Shown in pieces: positions 22,011 through 34,939 of a DNA stretch of 64,000 nt. Each line of letters opens with the position of its first letter. Positions within the stretch are counted from its first letter, which is position 1. Under the pieces are notes generated by a model. It made no database searches and was not told the origin of the DNA. It was given only the letters and a program-made list of their open reading frames with translations. Made by a program: the position numbers and the translations under genes. This stretch comes from Tyto alba (lineage: Eukaryota; Chordata; Aves; Strigiformes; Tytonidae), in assembly GCF_018691265.1 (NCBI RefSeq), contig NW_024881313.1:3712501-3776500 (forward strand). The letters run 5' to 3'.

Positions 22011-25000
22011 CAGAGCCCATGACGATTCTTATAATGTTCAAAGCACACAGCTTACTAGTTGCTTAATCCTAAGGGCCTTAGTGTACTTTATATTTTCAGA
22101 GCTACTGTAGCTTCATGTTATATCAAAATCATACTTTTAAACTAAAATCAAAATAATATTCTAGGATTCCAACTGTTTCATTAAGGTAACTGCAACAATT
22201 ATTCTGAAGTCAATAATTTCCCATCCAAGGTTATTAAGAGGTTCTGAATGCACCTGTACACAAAGGAGATGCACAATGCATACATGCACATGCACGACTT
22301 TATTTACCTCAGAGCAAGGTTGCACTTTCAGTTGTCTAAAACTGAAATCGTATTGCCCACATGAATTAAGAGAGTGCTGATAGGGAAAAGATCTTATGGA
22401 TCAATTTCAGTCCCTGGATGAATACACACACATCAAACTGAATTCAGGGGAGTGTAAAATTTTCCCCTCAAGAGCTTTAATTTATGAGAAATAACCACAG
22501 GAAAATTACTTTCCAATTCACAATATAAAACTTTGCTACATATTTTGCTGTTCCTACATAGTCAAAGTTCCTATTAACATTAGGACCTCTACAAAACATG
22601 CCAAAGGACTTGAACACATCTAACGTAAAGAAAACCCCTAAAAGCCTCTTGCAACTCAGCCCCACTATCTGTTTTATAAATCAGATCTTGGCTGTTGTGT
22701 AGCTCTGCTCAAAAATTATCGGTATCTGTACTTATTTCAACTAAGAATTCTTCTGACCATTTTTAAAACAAAGGTAGGAAATGGGAACAGAACTGTAAAT
22801 AATTAAAATGATTTCTCTTGACAGAGAGACAGGAAATAACTGTTTTAGTTTCTAAATCCTGAGTTTAAGAAGTTCCCTTCGTGAGGAACATTTGCTCATT
22901 CTTCAGTGGGCACATGCTTCGACAAAGAAAACTGAAAAGGGTGACACTAAATGACAATTAGCAACACTGATTCTGCTATCAGGACATGCTTCTTCCTCAA
23001 ATGTACTGAACAGTGACAATAATGAAGTTTTACTTTTCCCTCTCATGTGATACCCATTTACTGATGATGTTCTCCTCTCCGTTCCGTGTCTGCAGAAGGT
23101 CAGGCTACCCTCACAAAGGTGGCTCTGACAAACAGGAACTGCCACATGACCCATTAGATCCCATAAGAGCATTATCAAACAGTGGCCCTTCCCCACACTG
23201 GATACTTGTAGCTGGCTTTATGGCACAGATTTAATTTTATTTTCCAAGAAGAATGCTTCAGTGAAATAAAATTCACCAGCTTGTAGCTTATTCCACTCCA
23301 CCAGGGAAGAAAACAAAAGGAAATGCCTAACTCTCCTGAAAAGCCATTCAGTGCTGAAAGCCCCACTAATGACAGGGAAGGAAACAGATTATTCTCATTC
23401 CTGACCCAAACTTAGCTTTAAATGGTTAGGATGGCAAAAATAACAACAATGATGTGCCGCTTCACCTGACGCTTAACACAGTACATCTGGAGCAAGAAAG
23501 AAATAGAGAAAATAAAACACTAGAGCACTGTACCTGATCTTGAATCAAATCCCATGTCTGTCTTACATCTCTCTTCTTTCAGACCCATCTAGTGTTTCTT
23601 GCTATGTCCTTTCTATTAAATAGAACAGTCTTTCAGTCCTTTTTGTAGAGATCAGTGTGCTAGGGGTAGAGGTCAAGACGCAGAGTAAATGTCATTAAAA
23701 GACTGACAAGGTACAGGGTCCAGAACGTGTAAGACTGTGAATTGCTCCTGTGACTGATCATTCTCAGATCTGAGTACAGTTAAAATTAAGGGTACTTAGC
23801 ACTTACCAGAATTGAAGCTGCATACAAAAATACGGCACCGCTTTTAATTACAGCACTCAGATCCTCTGGGGAGGGTCCTAATGACCAGGTATTTTGTATG
23901 TCAAGCTATGTGCCCCTCCCAGCAGGCGTCAGCTGTACTCCCTCAACTGACCTTTACTTGCAGTTCCTTTTAAAGAAGGGAAAAGGCCATGCAGCTAAGC
24001 AAAAAAAACCCTACTAATAAGAAAAAGTTAAATTATATTTTAAAAATCACTCTGACCTCTGCACTGCTACTGAAGAGGCTTCCCTCAGTCCTAAAAATAG
24101 TACAGTAAATGTTATCAATTTACTCTTCAAAGTCCCATAATCTTTCCTGAAAGCTTCCTTCAGAAGAAAATTAACCCAGTATATTGACATCTCAAAAAGT
24201 TCTTGCATTTGCTCTAACAATCATCAGTATTAATCCTGTAATCATCTAACCCTAAAATACATTTTTGAAATGTTTTTGTCTAATAATTTTGAAAAGCCCA
24301 TCTCCTTCCTGCTTTCCTGTCTCCAATCTTGAGATAGTCCTAAAGCCACTTTTAGAAAAATGGCATCACACACTTTGCTCTGCATCCACAAGGCCACTGA
24401 CATTCATTCAATTTAAGAAAATCAAGTAATTATTGTGAATTGCAAATAAAACAGTATTTTATCCTTCTTCTCTTGGCTCATCAGTACTGTTTGAGTACCA
24501 GTGTTTTCAGTAACGTGTATACTAATTAGTAATGGTGGTCTACAAATAGAAGTGTTGAGATGATAAAAGATTTAAAAGACAAACAGAAATTGCCACTAAT
24601 TCTCATCATGAGCTTAACCACTGAAGGACTTCAGCACTGAAATAGGTCAGAATATAAAACAAGCACCTTTACTGTACTTATGTACAGGCTTCTTGTGGAT
24701 TAACCGTTATATTAGTGACTACAGCCAAAGTGATCTGGACATTTTATTAAGTTTCACAGGACTGCAGACCAAAGAATGTATCATGTCCTATACCTCACGT
24801 CCTTATTTTTACTAATGTTTTATGAAAATGCACCTTTTTGAAAAGCACTGAAAGCATTCAGTGCTGACTGGAGGAAATCAAGGGATAGAGACTGTACCAT
24901 CTCCCTCGTTCATTCATCCTTTCTCACATTAAATCAAGTACTTTATTTCTACTTCGAATTTATCTGGTTTCAGTTTTTGACTATTACTCATTTTCCACTA

Positions 25001-28000
25001 AATTAACAACAATCTATAGCACTCCCTATCTCCTCTCTGTGGAGGAATTTGTATGCTATAATCAAGCTCTCTCTCAAATTCCTTTTTGATAAAATGAGCC
25101 TGATGAGTTTTTAATGTTTATTGTATAAGACGCATTCATTACTCAGGCTGGTATCTCTCTCATTTGCTGTTACCTTTTACAACTTCCTTTTCAAAGGAGA
25201 TGAGGAGGACTGACTCGGTATTCCAGTACCAGTTCCACCAGTGACACACACACTGCAAGTCATCGGTCTGCTTCTGACAGTTACTGCCCTACTTACGTGT
25301 TCTTAGAGTTTATGAGCTCATTTTGTCAAAGGCTCTCTCAAGTTGTGCTTTCACTATCACTCTTCAAAAAAATACCAGTCACTCCATGCTGGGACACTGC
25401 AGCCCCATTCTGACAGAGTCAATCAGAGATCACCATTTAAGCAGAAACTATTTTAGGGTTTTTTTTGATTGGCTCAGCATGTCCAGATGAGCATACTGTT
25501 CCATACAACTACCTTTTATTCCTCATTATGTACATCCACTAAAGACGTCAGCAGCAATTTTGTGTACTTCAAGATTACTGATCAAAGCTTCATTCCTCTA
25601 CAACCCAAACAGCCATAAACCCAGTTCAGTCTTTATTCCTCACAAATATTTTGTGGTAAATGTCATATTACTTTTCAGACCTATCCAGATGACCACACTA
25701 TAATCTGTTTCATATTGAAATTACACTGAAAAAAATCTGCAGGAAATCAGCAAAGAAGCAAAACCAGGGCCAATATCCCATTCCATTTAGCTCTTTTCAT
25801 CGCTCAGGCTATTTCAAAAGCCACAAAAAAAGGCAGAGCTCATTGACACTCGCCAAGTGACTCAACTGTCACAGAGCATAAAGCAAAACCAGGGAGAAAG
25901 AGAAATGCAACTGTACTACATCGAAACAACAGCAAATACTGCCAGTGCCATAACTTTCCTGATAGATTTGCTGTGAAGTGCTACTGCAGCTAAAAGCATG
26001 TTGTGCAGGAAGACTGTCCAGATTCACCTTAATACTCTGTCACCTTGCAAATGAGTATTTTATAAATCCTTATGGTCACAAAACCACAAGAGTGCACCAC
26101 TCATATTTTTCAGCACAGGCACAGTAAAAGAATTTTGCTAATTCATTATGTAGAGAAGGAAACAAGCTACCAAAGTTTAAAACTTAAATGCTCATCAATA
26201 AATATATAACTAACAGAAAGGATAACTCATCACTTTACTCCTAAATTGGTGAGAGTTAATCAGGAGTTAGTCAAGGACTAGAGATTTTTGAAAGCCACTG
26301 AGATCCTACAGTCCAATAGATATAAAATAAGGTTTCAAGATGTAAAATTTCCATCTGAATTCAGACTCTGAACACCTCTTTTTTTTTCTCCAACTAAATA
26401 GTGTCTTAAGGTTACCCTTACATTTTATCAGCTGCATTCTCAAGAGCGAAGGTAAAATTTGTGACTTACCACTGCGAGAAAGGCTATAGCAGGGATTTAA
26501 GAGTTCGGTTTGTTAAATTTAAGAGCATTGCATACTGCCTTCAGCCCAGCTGGCAGTTAAGGGAGCCTGAGTGGAGGAGGGAATATTACTGGGGGGGGAG
26601 CACTGGAGATTGCTTTGAGGCAAGGGAGTACTGAACACTGTGGAAACTGGAGCTGCAGATGCTGGGGTGAAGCACGCGGTGAGGAGGTGAAGTTATGCAG
26701 TGCAGTGGGTATGTTACAAACCCATAGGAAACCAGGTTTCATTGCAGTTCTGCTCATGGAACAACTTGTTCTTGATCATGATGATTGCCCGAATGAGTAA
26801 GTATTATATTCATCCTCTCTGGTTGGCAGAGAGGCCAGGCCTCTGGCATAACTGTACATCTAGCCAAAGACTCCATTCATTGTCCTTTTATTCCTGCAAT
26901 TGTGAATCATCTCCACCTTTGCATATTCATGCCTAAGCCTGCAATTAACCTGCCAGCCATGTTACTCATGGTTAGAAACTGCCAGATTCCTTTCTTATTA
27001 TTTATTTATTTTTGCTTGGGCAATGAAGATACGGTAAATGCATATAAATTTAAATGGTATTCTATATACTCTCTCTAGCCTACATCGGATTATTAAGAGC
27101 AAGTGACTCTTACCACACTCAGACACAAAGTCAACATCCTATGACAGAACAGCCTATCTGAATCAGATGCTAACAGACATTTAAGAACTAATTAAAACTT
27201 GGAACCAAATAAAAGGAAAAGCAACATGCAAATCTTTCACCAAAAAGCTTGTGTTATAAAGAATGAGTCTTTACTTACCAAAATACATGTAAACGCTTCT
27301 GTTCAGGTATCAAGTATTAAAAATGAGGTTTTATCTTCTCCAAGTTCTGTCTTCCTATCAGCATCAGCACAACTCTACCTGTTCATACTTCTCAAATACT
27401 AAGGACTTAGCACTGTAAATCTGAAGTTAGATGAGACTTTGTCCCTGTTTTCAAAAGAGATTCTGAGTCCTGACTTTTCAGCTTTAGAAACTTCCAACCA
27501 GGTTCTCTCAGAGTACCAAGCTGCTCACCTAAAATTAGGATACACTAATCATCAGTTGTTATTGAAGTCATGGCTTTATGTCAACTTTTCATCTCCTTTT
27601 CGTCAAGAGAAAATCTCCATATACATTCAGTGTTCAGCACTGAAGCTCTTCACTGCACGCTGATGACCTTAAAAGTTCAATTTCTTAATTATTCAAAATA
27701 CGCATGCAAGCGAACCACTGCAGGCTCGCCAACTGCATCACCTTGGATGCTCCACAATATCAAGGTATACTCAATTAGTCTTCAAAATGTATTTAGTATT
27801 TGGCTTTGATTCTTTTCAACCTTGTATTTCAGGCATTTTGGATTACTGGGGACACTCTCCACCACTCAAGTCTCTTGAAGAGAGGTGGTCTGAAAGTTGC
27901 AGGGAAGGTAACAACATTCTCTTACACTATCAATGAACATTTTGACTACAACCTTAACAACATTTTCATAAATGTGATTACTACCCAGAGTTAAAAGAAC

Positions 28001-29267
28001 CTGAATGGCTGTGTTATATGCAGACTAACATTATGATGTTACAGACTGAAAACAAAGAGCAGCTTCAAACAACCACACTGCCAGAGGAAAAAAAAGTCAG
28101 AAGGAGGCTCCTCTTGTACCTAAGCAGCTTTGAAGCTAGCAGCATTAGAGGCAGGTCTAAACTAGCATCAAGCCCATAAAGTAAACAGAAAACATGTAGG
28201 TAAAATTTGAGACTATCGGCCTTTAGAGTGTCTCTTATAACAATTATTTAATTGTTTATATGCTCCACTGCTTTCAGAATCAAGCTTCCTATTAAAAATC
28301 CTCATGCGTAGCATAAACAAAAAACATAGGAAGCACGATATAAAGAAATGCAATTAATAGGTCTGGGTTGGTTCTTTCACTACACTTACACTTCTGATTT
28401 CTTAAAGTCATATAGTCATGCCTTGCTTCCCTACAATAGACATTAGAGAACAAGTTATAGACTTAAATGTAAATGTTAGTTGCACAGAGACATGGAACTA
28501 GAAGCCAATCTATTACAAAAAGTGTTCTCATGGCTGCATTGTAAGCAGGGTGGGAAACTTCACTCCTGCAGTAACACCATATTAAGGGGTAAACCAGACT
28601 TTGTGACACACAGTTTTGGCAAATTATTATAATATAGATTATCCAGATTTTAAATTTTAGACCAAGAATGAAGCATTCATTTCCACTTCTCATGTCCAAT
28701 AAAGGAAATTATGTAATAGCAGCTGGGGATTTGTCATGGTCTTGGCACCTTGTGCAAGAGACCCATGGTAGTTACACTGTTACGGTTTCACATACCTCAG
28801 AATCGTAAGCAAGTCCATCATTAAATCATCCCTGAACACAGGATGAGGCTGTGCCAAACTGCTCTGAGTAGGGTCACTGAATCTGGAATGCTTGATCAAG
28901 CTAGGAGTGGTGATGAGGCATCTGCTCAGAGATGGGCAACCACTGATTCCTTTCTGCCCGGTTTTTAAGCACAGCAGTATACAGTGAAGTATTTTTGTAG
29001 GAACACGTACAGTTTGATATATGTGATGAATTCTGAATTCTTATTAAAAAAAGTTCTAAACTGTCATTTTAAGATTGAATTAGCAGCCCCTCCCTGATGA
29101 AAATGTTGTTAATATTGAAATTGATTATTCCAGCCTCATTCCTTAAGGCATCTGTCTGAACTTATGGAATAAATACATGTAATGTAAAAATCACTTTCCA
29201 CAGCATGCAAATGTATGTTACTGTAAAAAATATTCTGGTCTTATTTTACTAAAAGAAAGAGTCTTTA
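22011..29267. other. Non-coding stretch, nothing firmly recognised
   Basis: Long AT-rich stretch without recognisable genes or mobile elements. A 59-nt exon-like segment with good splice signals lies on the minus strand at 23807-23865, and a 49-nt one on the plus strand at 26748-26796. The rest shows nothing that I can support. Confidence 0.55.
23807..23865 (-). other. Weak candidate exon, minus strand
   Basis: On the minus strand the acceptor CCCTCCCCAG is followed by 59 nt and a near-consensus donor CTG|GTAAGT. One frame stays open throughout and reads DLSAVIKSGAVFLYAASIL, a plausible membrane-type segment. The segment retains CpGs in AT-rich surroundings. It is short enough to arise by chance, and no family is recognised. 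Confidence 0.22.
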
Positions 29268-29290
29268 ACACACACACACACACACACACA
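29268..29290. repeat. (AC)n microsatellite
   Basis: Uninterrupted dinucleotide array of about 11.5 units, likely polymorphic. Confidence 0.95.
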
Positions 29291-31375
29291 GTTCTAACAG
29301 GTCCTAAAAGACAATTAATCTTCAGAAATGACCTTTCTATTTTGAAATGTAAAACTCCTTGTCTCTCAGACCCTCTCTGCTCTATATCTTTTGCCATTTC
29401 CCAGTGCTACCCACCATTCTATCAATTAAATTAAAAAATCTGGAGGCACTTTCTCTTTCTTCTCCTGTCCAAGCAGTGTTCATGCAGTGCTACTTTGCCT
29501 CTAGGATCATCTCCTTTCCAGAACAAGATAAAAATTGCTCTTTACATCCCACCAGCTACCATCTCTATTGCTGATCTATTCAATAACTTTAAGTCTACAT
29601 AGACCATATGAGGGAAGACTGCTTCAGCATTAAGATTTCTGGAGTGCCCTGGGGTATCCAATGCTCTAACAACCTCTGGCTGGACAACTATAACAACTTG
29701 TCCTGGCCTTTTGTCCTCTAACAACATTTGAACTTGCTATTGGATAAAAGTTCTCAGAAATCGGCATATTTTTTTTACACATGAAGATACCTAATTACAT
29801 CAAGCCCAACTAACATTTTTCCCAAGACTAAATTTGCCAAAAAATTATAAGGCCAAAACCTAAATACCATCCATGTGGACTAGACAGCTTGTCTACACCA
29901 GCAGATCTCCAACCTCATCCTAATTCTGAGGACACCAATGATGACTGCAGCTTTCCACAGACCTTCAGCATTTTCTGTCAGTGGAGGTCTGATTCAACGT
30001 TTTACATAATTTGTTTGCAATATGATCTATGCAGAATGGTTCTGATGTGCATGCCCTGCACTCCCAAACCCCCTACTGCCATCCACAGTCACTTCTGGAG
30101 CAAAGGCAGCACAGGAGCCACTTCTAAATAGGAACTCAACACAAAAAAATCATGTTTTCCGTGGGGGAATAGTACACAGCTTGTGCATGTGAGCAGAAAA
30201 CTCAACATAGTCTTTGGTTTTAGTCACATTCTTGAAAAACCCGAAACATTTGGTAAATAATCTCTTTCCACGGCAGAAGAATTACAACTGACTGAAGCCA
30301 CACTGCCCAGTTCACAACCAGGTAGTTTTGCTGAGCAGAGGGCAAACGGAAGCGAGAAATTGCATAAAAAGGATAATTTAAAGATGGCGTTTTCATGTCC
30401 TGAAGTCTGATGATCACTTCTGCCAACAGAATTATTCTGTACCGCACAGGACGTAGACTAAGAATGAATCAGGCTTTCTGAAGCGGTAAACAGTGGTTTG
30501 TGCAGTGATTATCTCACAAGGTTCCCAATCCCAGCTCAAACATTATAGGCAGTATGGCAATAAAACATTTGACTACAAGACATGGCTAGATAAAACCCTT
30601 GCCAGCCCCGGAAAAGAGACATGCATGTTAAAATATTTTTAAGCAAAGCTAAAATATCACACCTTCCAAGTTCTGTTTTTCTGTGTTACATTTAATCATT
30701 GCCTGTTTAAAAAACAGGATGCAAACAAAGTTTATATGGGGAGTGAAAGCGTGCGGGGCTGCACACGATCATTTCCTGTCTGGCTTCACCAGCTACTTCT
30801 GTGACCCCTGCTAAGCAAGATTCAGAAATAGGAAATGGTAAGAAGTGTCACATTATGCAAAATTCAAAGCAGATTTTTAATCTTAAATACCAAAGTCAAT
30901 GTATTTATCTTGGATTCCAATATTTTTAGAGTTGCCCTCAGTATTATTAAATATTTATGCTTTTCTACTGCCTGAGATTTCTAGTTTTATATGATTTCTA
31001 CACTTGCTGAAGTCTTTCTAAATATTATTAATTTAGAACATTTGACTCCTCTGACAGTAAAAAAGATTTTCATCTGATAATTAAATTACAGTAAAGAAAA
31101 CACGTTTCTGAAGATTCTTTTCATTGTGGAGGATTTTCCCTTTAGAATTTAATCTGTAATTTGCATTGTACAATTACTATTATATATACTGCTACTGTGA
31201 TTATATATTCTCCTACTAAATACATGGGGCACACATCCTAATCCAAGCTTCCAAATTTGTTTTGAAAGTTTTCATTTTTTTATCAAGAAAGAGTGAGCAA
31301 ACATCCCTGGAAGTACCAAGGTATTCCATGTAACTTCTTCGTCCTCTTGGATAAGGTGCTATTTTCTTTTTCTGG

Positions 31376-31395
31376 TTTTTTTTTTTTTTTTTTTT
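31376..31395. repeat. T20 homopolymer
   Basis: Twenty consecutive T, the longest T run in the window. The neighbouring sequence does not resemble a retroposed gene on the minus strand. Confidence 0.9.
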
Positions 31396-33020
31396 GGTTA
31401 TTTCCATCTGTGTTGTAAGCAACTTTACAGCATAAACCAAAACACCAGTATTTTGTCATCAACAGTCTTGCAAAACAAAGATGACTAATGTATCAAAGCC
31501 ATAGTTCCCTTCACTGAAGTCAGATGATAACTTCAAAATCTGTCCCTAAACCCTATCGGGGTCAACGCACTAAAGAAATGTAAAGTGCTATGTCAACATC
31601 CAAGCACCTACTCTGACTCAATCTGGTGCCACTCTCGTAGTGCTACTTTAAGCCCAGTCCTTAGATTTTATATGCATACAGTCTCATGCTGCATCAGCTG
31701 CTCATATGAACAATACCATTAGTGGGTTTGCATATTACAAACATTGTTTTTCCAGAATAACTTATCTCATCTTCCGGCTAGTGAACAATGAACTCTATCC
31801 CACATTACAGAGTATTCACCTTTATTCATTAACTTTCATTATTTATGAGAACAAGGCCACTCTGCAACTACCTCTTGCAGCATGTTCCCTAAAAATTCCT
31901 AACTGGGCACTAGGGAACACATAAGGCTTTCAGCTAAAGCACTTTTAGATTTTAAAGGAAAACTAAAATGTAGAAAACTCTCAAACAAACAGAAGAAGCC
32001 AGCATGGGCTTGGGATGCTTTGAAAGTACATACCAGCTTCCTACAACTAAAATTATAGGTTTCTTCTTTAATTTCATTTACTCCCTTCTGCTACTACTCA
32101 AGTGTTCAAAATTTCCCTTTTTGCCCTGATATTTTTCCCTTTTCTATACTGTCTCTATTAGCTTTTTCTTCTACAAATAGTTACACCCATTCACAAGTAA
32201 ATTTTTTCATTTTCCTAATATTCAGACTCCACATGCTCATCTTTCACGCTTCCATACCCCTATGTCTGTACTACACTTTGCCTTTAAATTCCCCTTAAAG
32301 CAGGTGAGCATATTGGCTCACTGCTGCTGCTGGAAAGAGGCTAAGAGAAATTAAGGAGCAAAATTACCCAGGTTTGAGCATTCCTAAAAATGCTGTGCTT
32401 GTTAAGATCTAGGTAGTGCAAAGGTAAATGCAAAAGTTCCTTATTTACATAAACAGCAGGAAGAATGTATGAACATTAATATGCAAAATATCTATCCATA
32501 AATTGCAATATCTTACAAAATCGCTTATCAACTGAAATTACAATCAGAAGAATTAAAAAGATTTGGGCACATGAAGACAGACTTCAAAAAGTTCAGTAAA
32601 TTCCACTTGGAAAGTGGGCCACAGTCCTGTAACTTTTCTGCATCCTCAGTACTTCTTCTGCTCACTTAATTACATTCCAAACTCCAAATTTTGGCTAACA
32701 CATTTGCATATGCTTTGCACTTCAAAGGCTGACTTGCTTATTAGCATAGCCTAGTTCCTGTTACTTGTATAAATAACTACAAACAGGAATCACATTGATC
32801 TAGCTGCACTTGATTTTCATTTTCCGTATTGAGAATTCTTCAGATTCAAGCTCCCATGGAAATTTTTAGTTGGTTTAGTATAATCAATTTTTGATTATGT
32901 GCTTCTACAGGGAAAACAATGTTTTTCATTAATAGAAGAAATTAATTTTTGTTAGGGAAGTTACAAATGTTTGCGGGCTCAGTGGTAGTAAAATATTGAT
33001 GTCAAAACAAATAAACTAAG

Positions 33021-33060
33021 ATACAAAGTGCTAAATACAAAGTGTCAAATACGAAGATTT
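33021..33060. repeat. Short tandem repeat, 13-14 bp unit
   Basis: Three adjacent degenerate units: ATACAAAGTGCTA, AATACAAAGTGTCA and AATACGAAGATTT. Confidence 0.7.
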
Positions 33061-34562
33061 GGAGAAGACAGAATTTGATCTGATTTTCAAATACTTTGGA
33101 AAAAGACTTCATAGACACAGATTTTTATCTAAAAAGAGTGCAATTTTTACAGAGTTAATTTTACACATTTGGAAAAGTATTAGAAATTTTACTTCATTTA
33201 GCACAATTTTTTCTGCAAGTATAATAAAACTGTTAAAGTATAATCTACAGTATACAGGTCAGGTAAAGTGAATATACATGCTTACTCAGTTCTAACTCAC
33301 AGCAATACTGAGGGCCCCAAGGCTAAACTTCAGCTGAGTATTATGGCCACTGAGAAGCTGCTGAACCAGACGTGTTTAAATGCCCTTTAACAAAACACAG
33401 CAAGGATTTTATCAGGATTTTTTGTCCACAATTTATTCAATCTATAGCCACTCCTTCCCCTCCCTTGGCAAGGAATCTTTCAACTGAGAAATTAAAGTTG
33501 TGTTTTTTCCTGAAAGAGCATGTACTAAATGCTTTCTGATGGCATCATCACTTCCTGACGTTGACCATAATGGCTCTTTAAAAGGGAGATTTATCACTCT
33601 CCCACAGGATGATCAGAACACCTCATGCTGGCAAGCAGGACAGAAAAGGAGCTAGAATATTTTCTCCTGGGAGGGAAAGGATGAAATTCATTCCCCGGGG
33701 TTTCAGATTTTTCCCTATGACATGCATTTATGTCCTTTTCGGGAGTCCTTCAAGAACCTCTCTGGAACTGTTGCCCAGCCAAGGCTTACATCACTCAGTG
33801 ACAGCTCACTGGCACTGCCCTTCTGTAACGGGAGAGCGCTGAGGGTGGCAGGCAGATGTGCCAGGGCTTGTGCCATCTAGAGAGGCCCAGTCTTTCCTCA
33901 GCATCCCAGTTCCCTCAGCCTATTCTGACCAGCTGTGGCCCCAGAAAGTCCATTTGGATGAGGTTGATCCACCCAACAGATCAGGACACGTTCTCCTAGG
34001 TAACATACCCAACAAAGTCCAGGCAAAGCTGGGTGTTTTGAAAACTGTGCTTTTAACTTTCTTCTAGCCAGAAAACAATGTACAATTACTCATTAATTTT
34101 AATACCATTGAACCTAGTTTGTATGAACAATATATTCCATGTCAAAACAAGAACAAAGAGGAAGTTCCAGTTTCTTCATAGCTTCTACTGAGGGTGCAGT
34201 CACCACCAGCATCATTATGGAAATGAATAACGCATCGTTTTGGAAACACATTGACAAGCATCTCTTTGAACTGAACTCCAAACTCAAGAAGACTAATGGC
34301 AATATGCCCAACATGTTTGTGTGCTAAGCCAGTAAATGAACCTGTCATCCCTGCATTTTCTCCTGTGCCACAGTCCCTTGTGCCCTGGCTTAAAAGTGAT
34401 TTATTACTAATCAACTGAGAAGACATAGAACGGAGGAAAAAGGAATAAACTTCAAGTGTTCAGGAATTAGCATATACATTGCTCAAATGGCACTACCTTT
34501 TCTGCTAATCCCACTATAGGTTTTAACGGGAAAAAAGCCTCATCTGACATATGTTTGTTATT

Positions 34563-34588
34563 AAAAAATAATAAATAAAAAAAAAAAA
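34563..34588. repeat. A-rich tract ending in A12
   Basis: A-rich sequence with two T interruptions and a pure A12 run at 34577-34588. Confidence 0.85.
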
Positions 34589-34865
34589 GCAAGGAACCAA
34601 TCAACCAACCTCTTTGTTTTTTGAAGTGCAATGCAACATCTTATCCTTTCTTAGCATTTTTGAGCCCCGGCTTAATTTGATAAGTTTTTTATCCTTACAT
34701 GAATTTTTGTATGTAAATACAGCCTTCAGTATATGTATGTTCTTGGTGCTGTAAGAGGAGAAATGATCTATATATGGGGAAAATGATACTTGAAAGGCAA
34801 CAAATGACTGAAGACCCAAATACAAGATCTAGCAGAAGTACTGATGGATACAATTTCTTTTCTTC

Positions 34866-34939
34866 TTTTTTTTTTTTTTTTTCATTTGTGATATATCAAT
34901 TACATTAAATGAGATTTTCTCCAATTTTTTTTTTTTTTT
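34866..34939. repeat. Two T runs, T17 and T15
   Basis: T17 at 34866-34882 and T15 at 34925-34939, 42 bases apart. Together with the A-rich tract 280 bases upstream they make this a homopolymer-dense spot. Confidence 0.85.
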
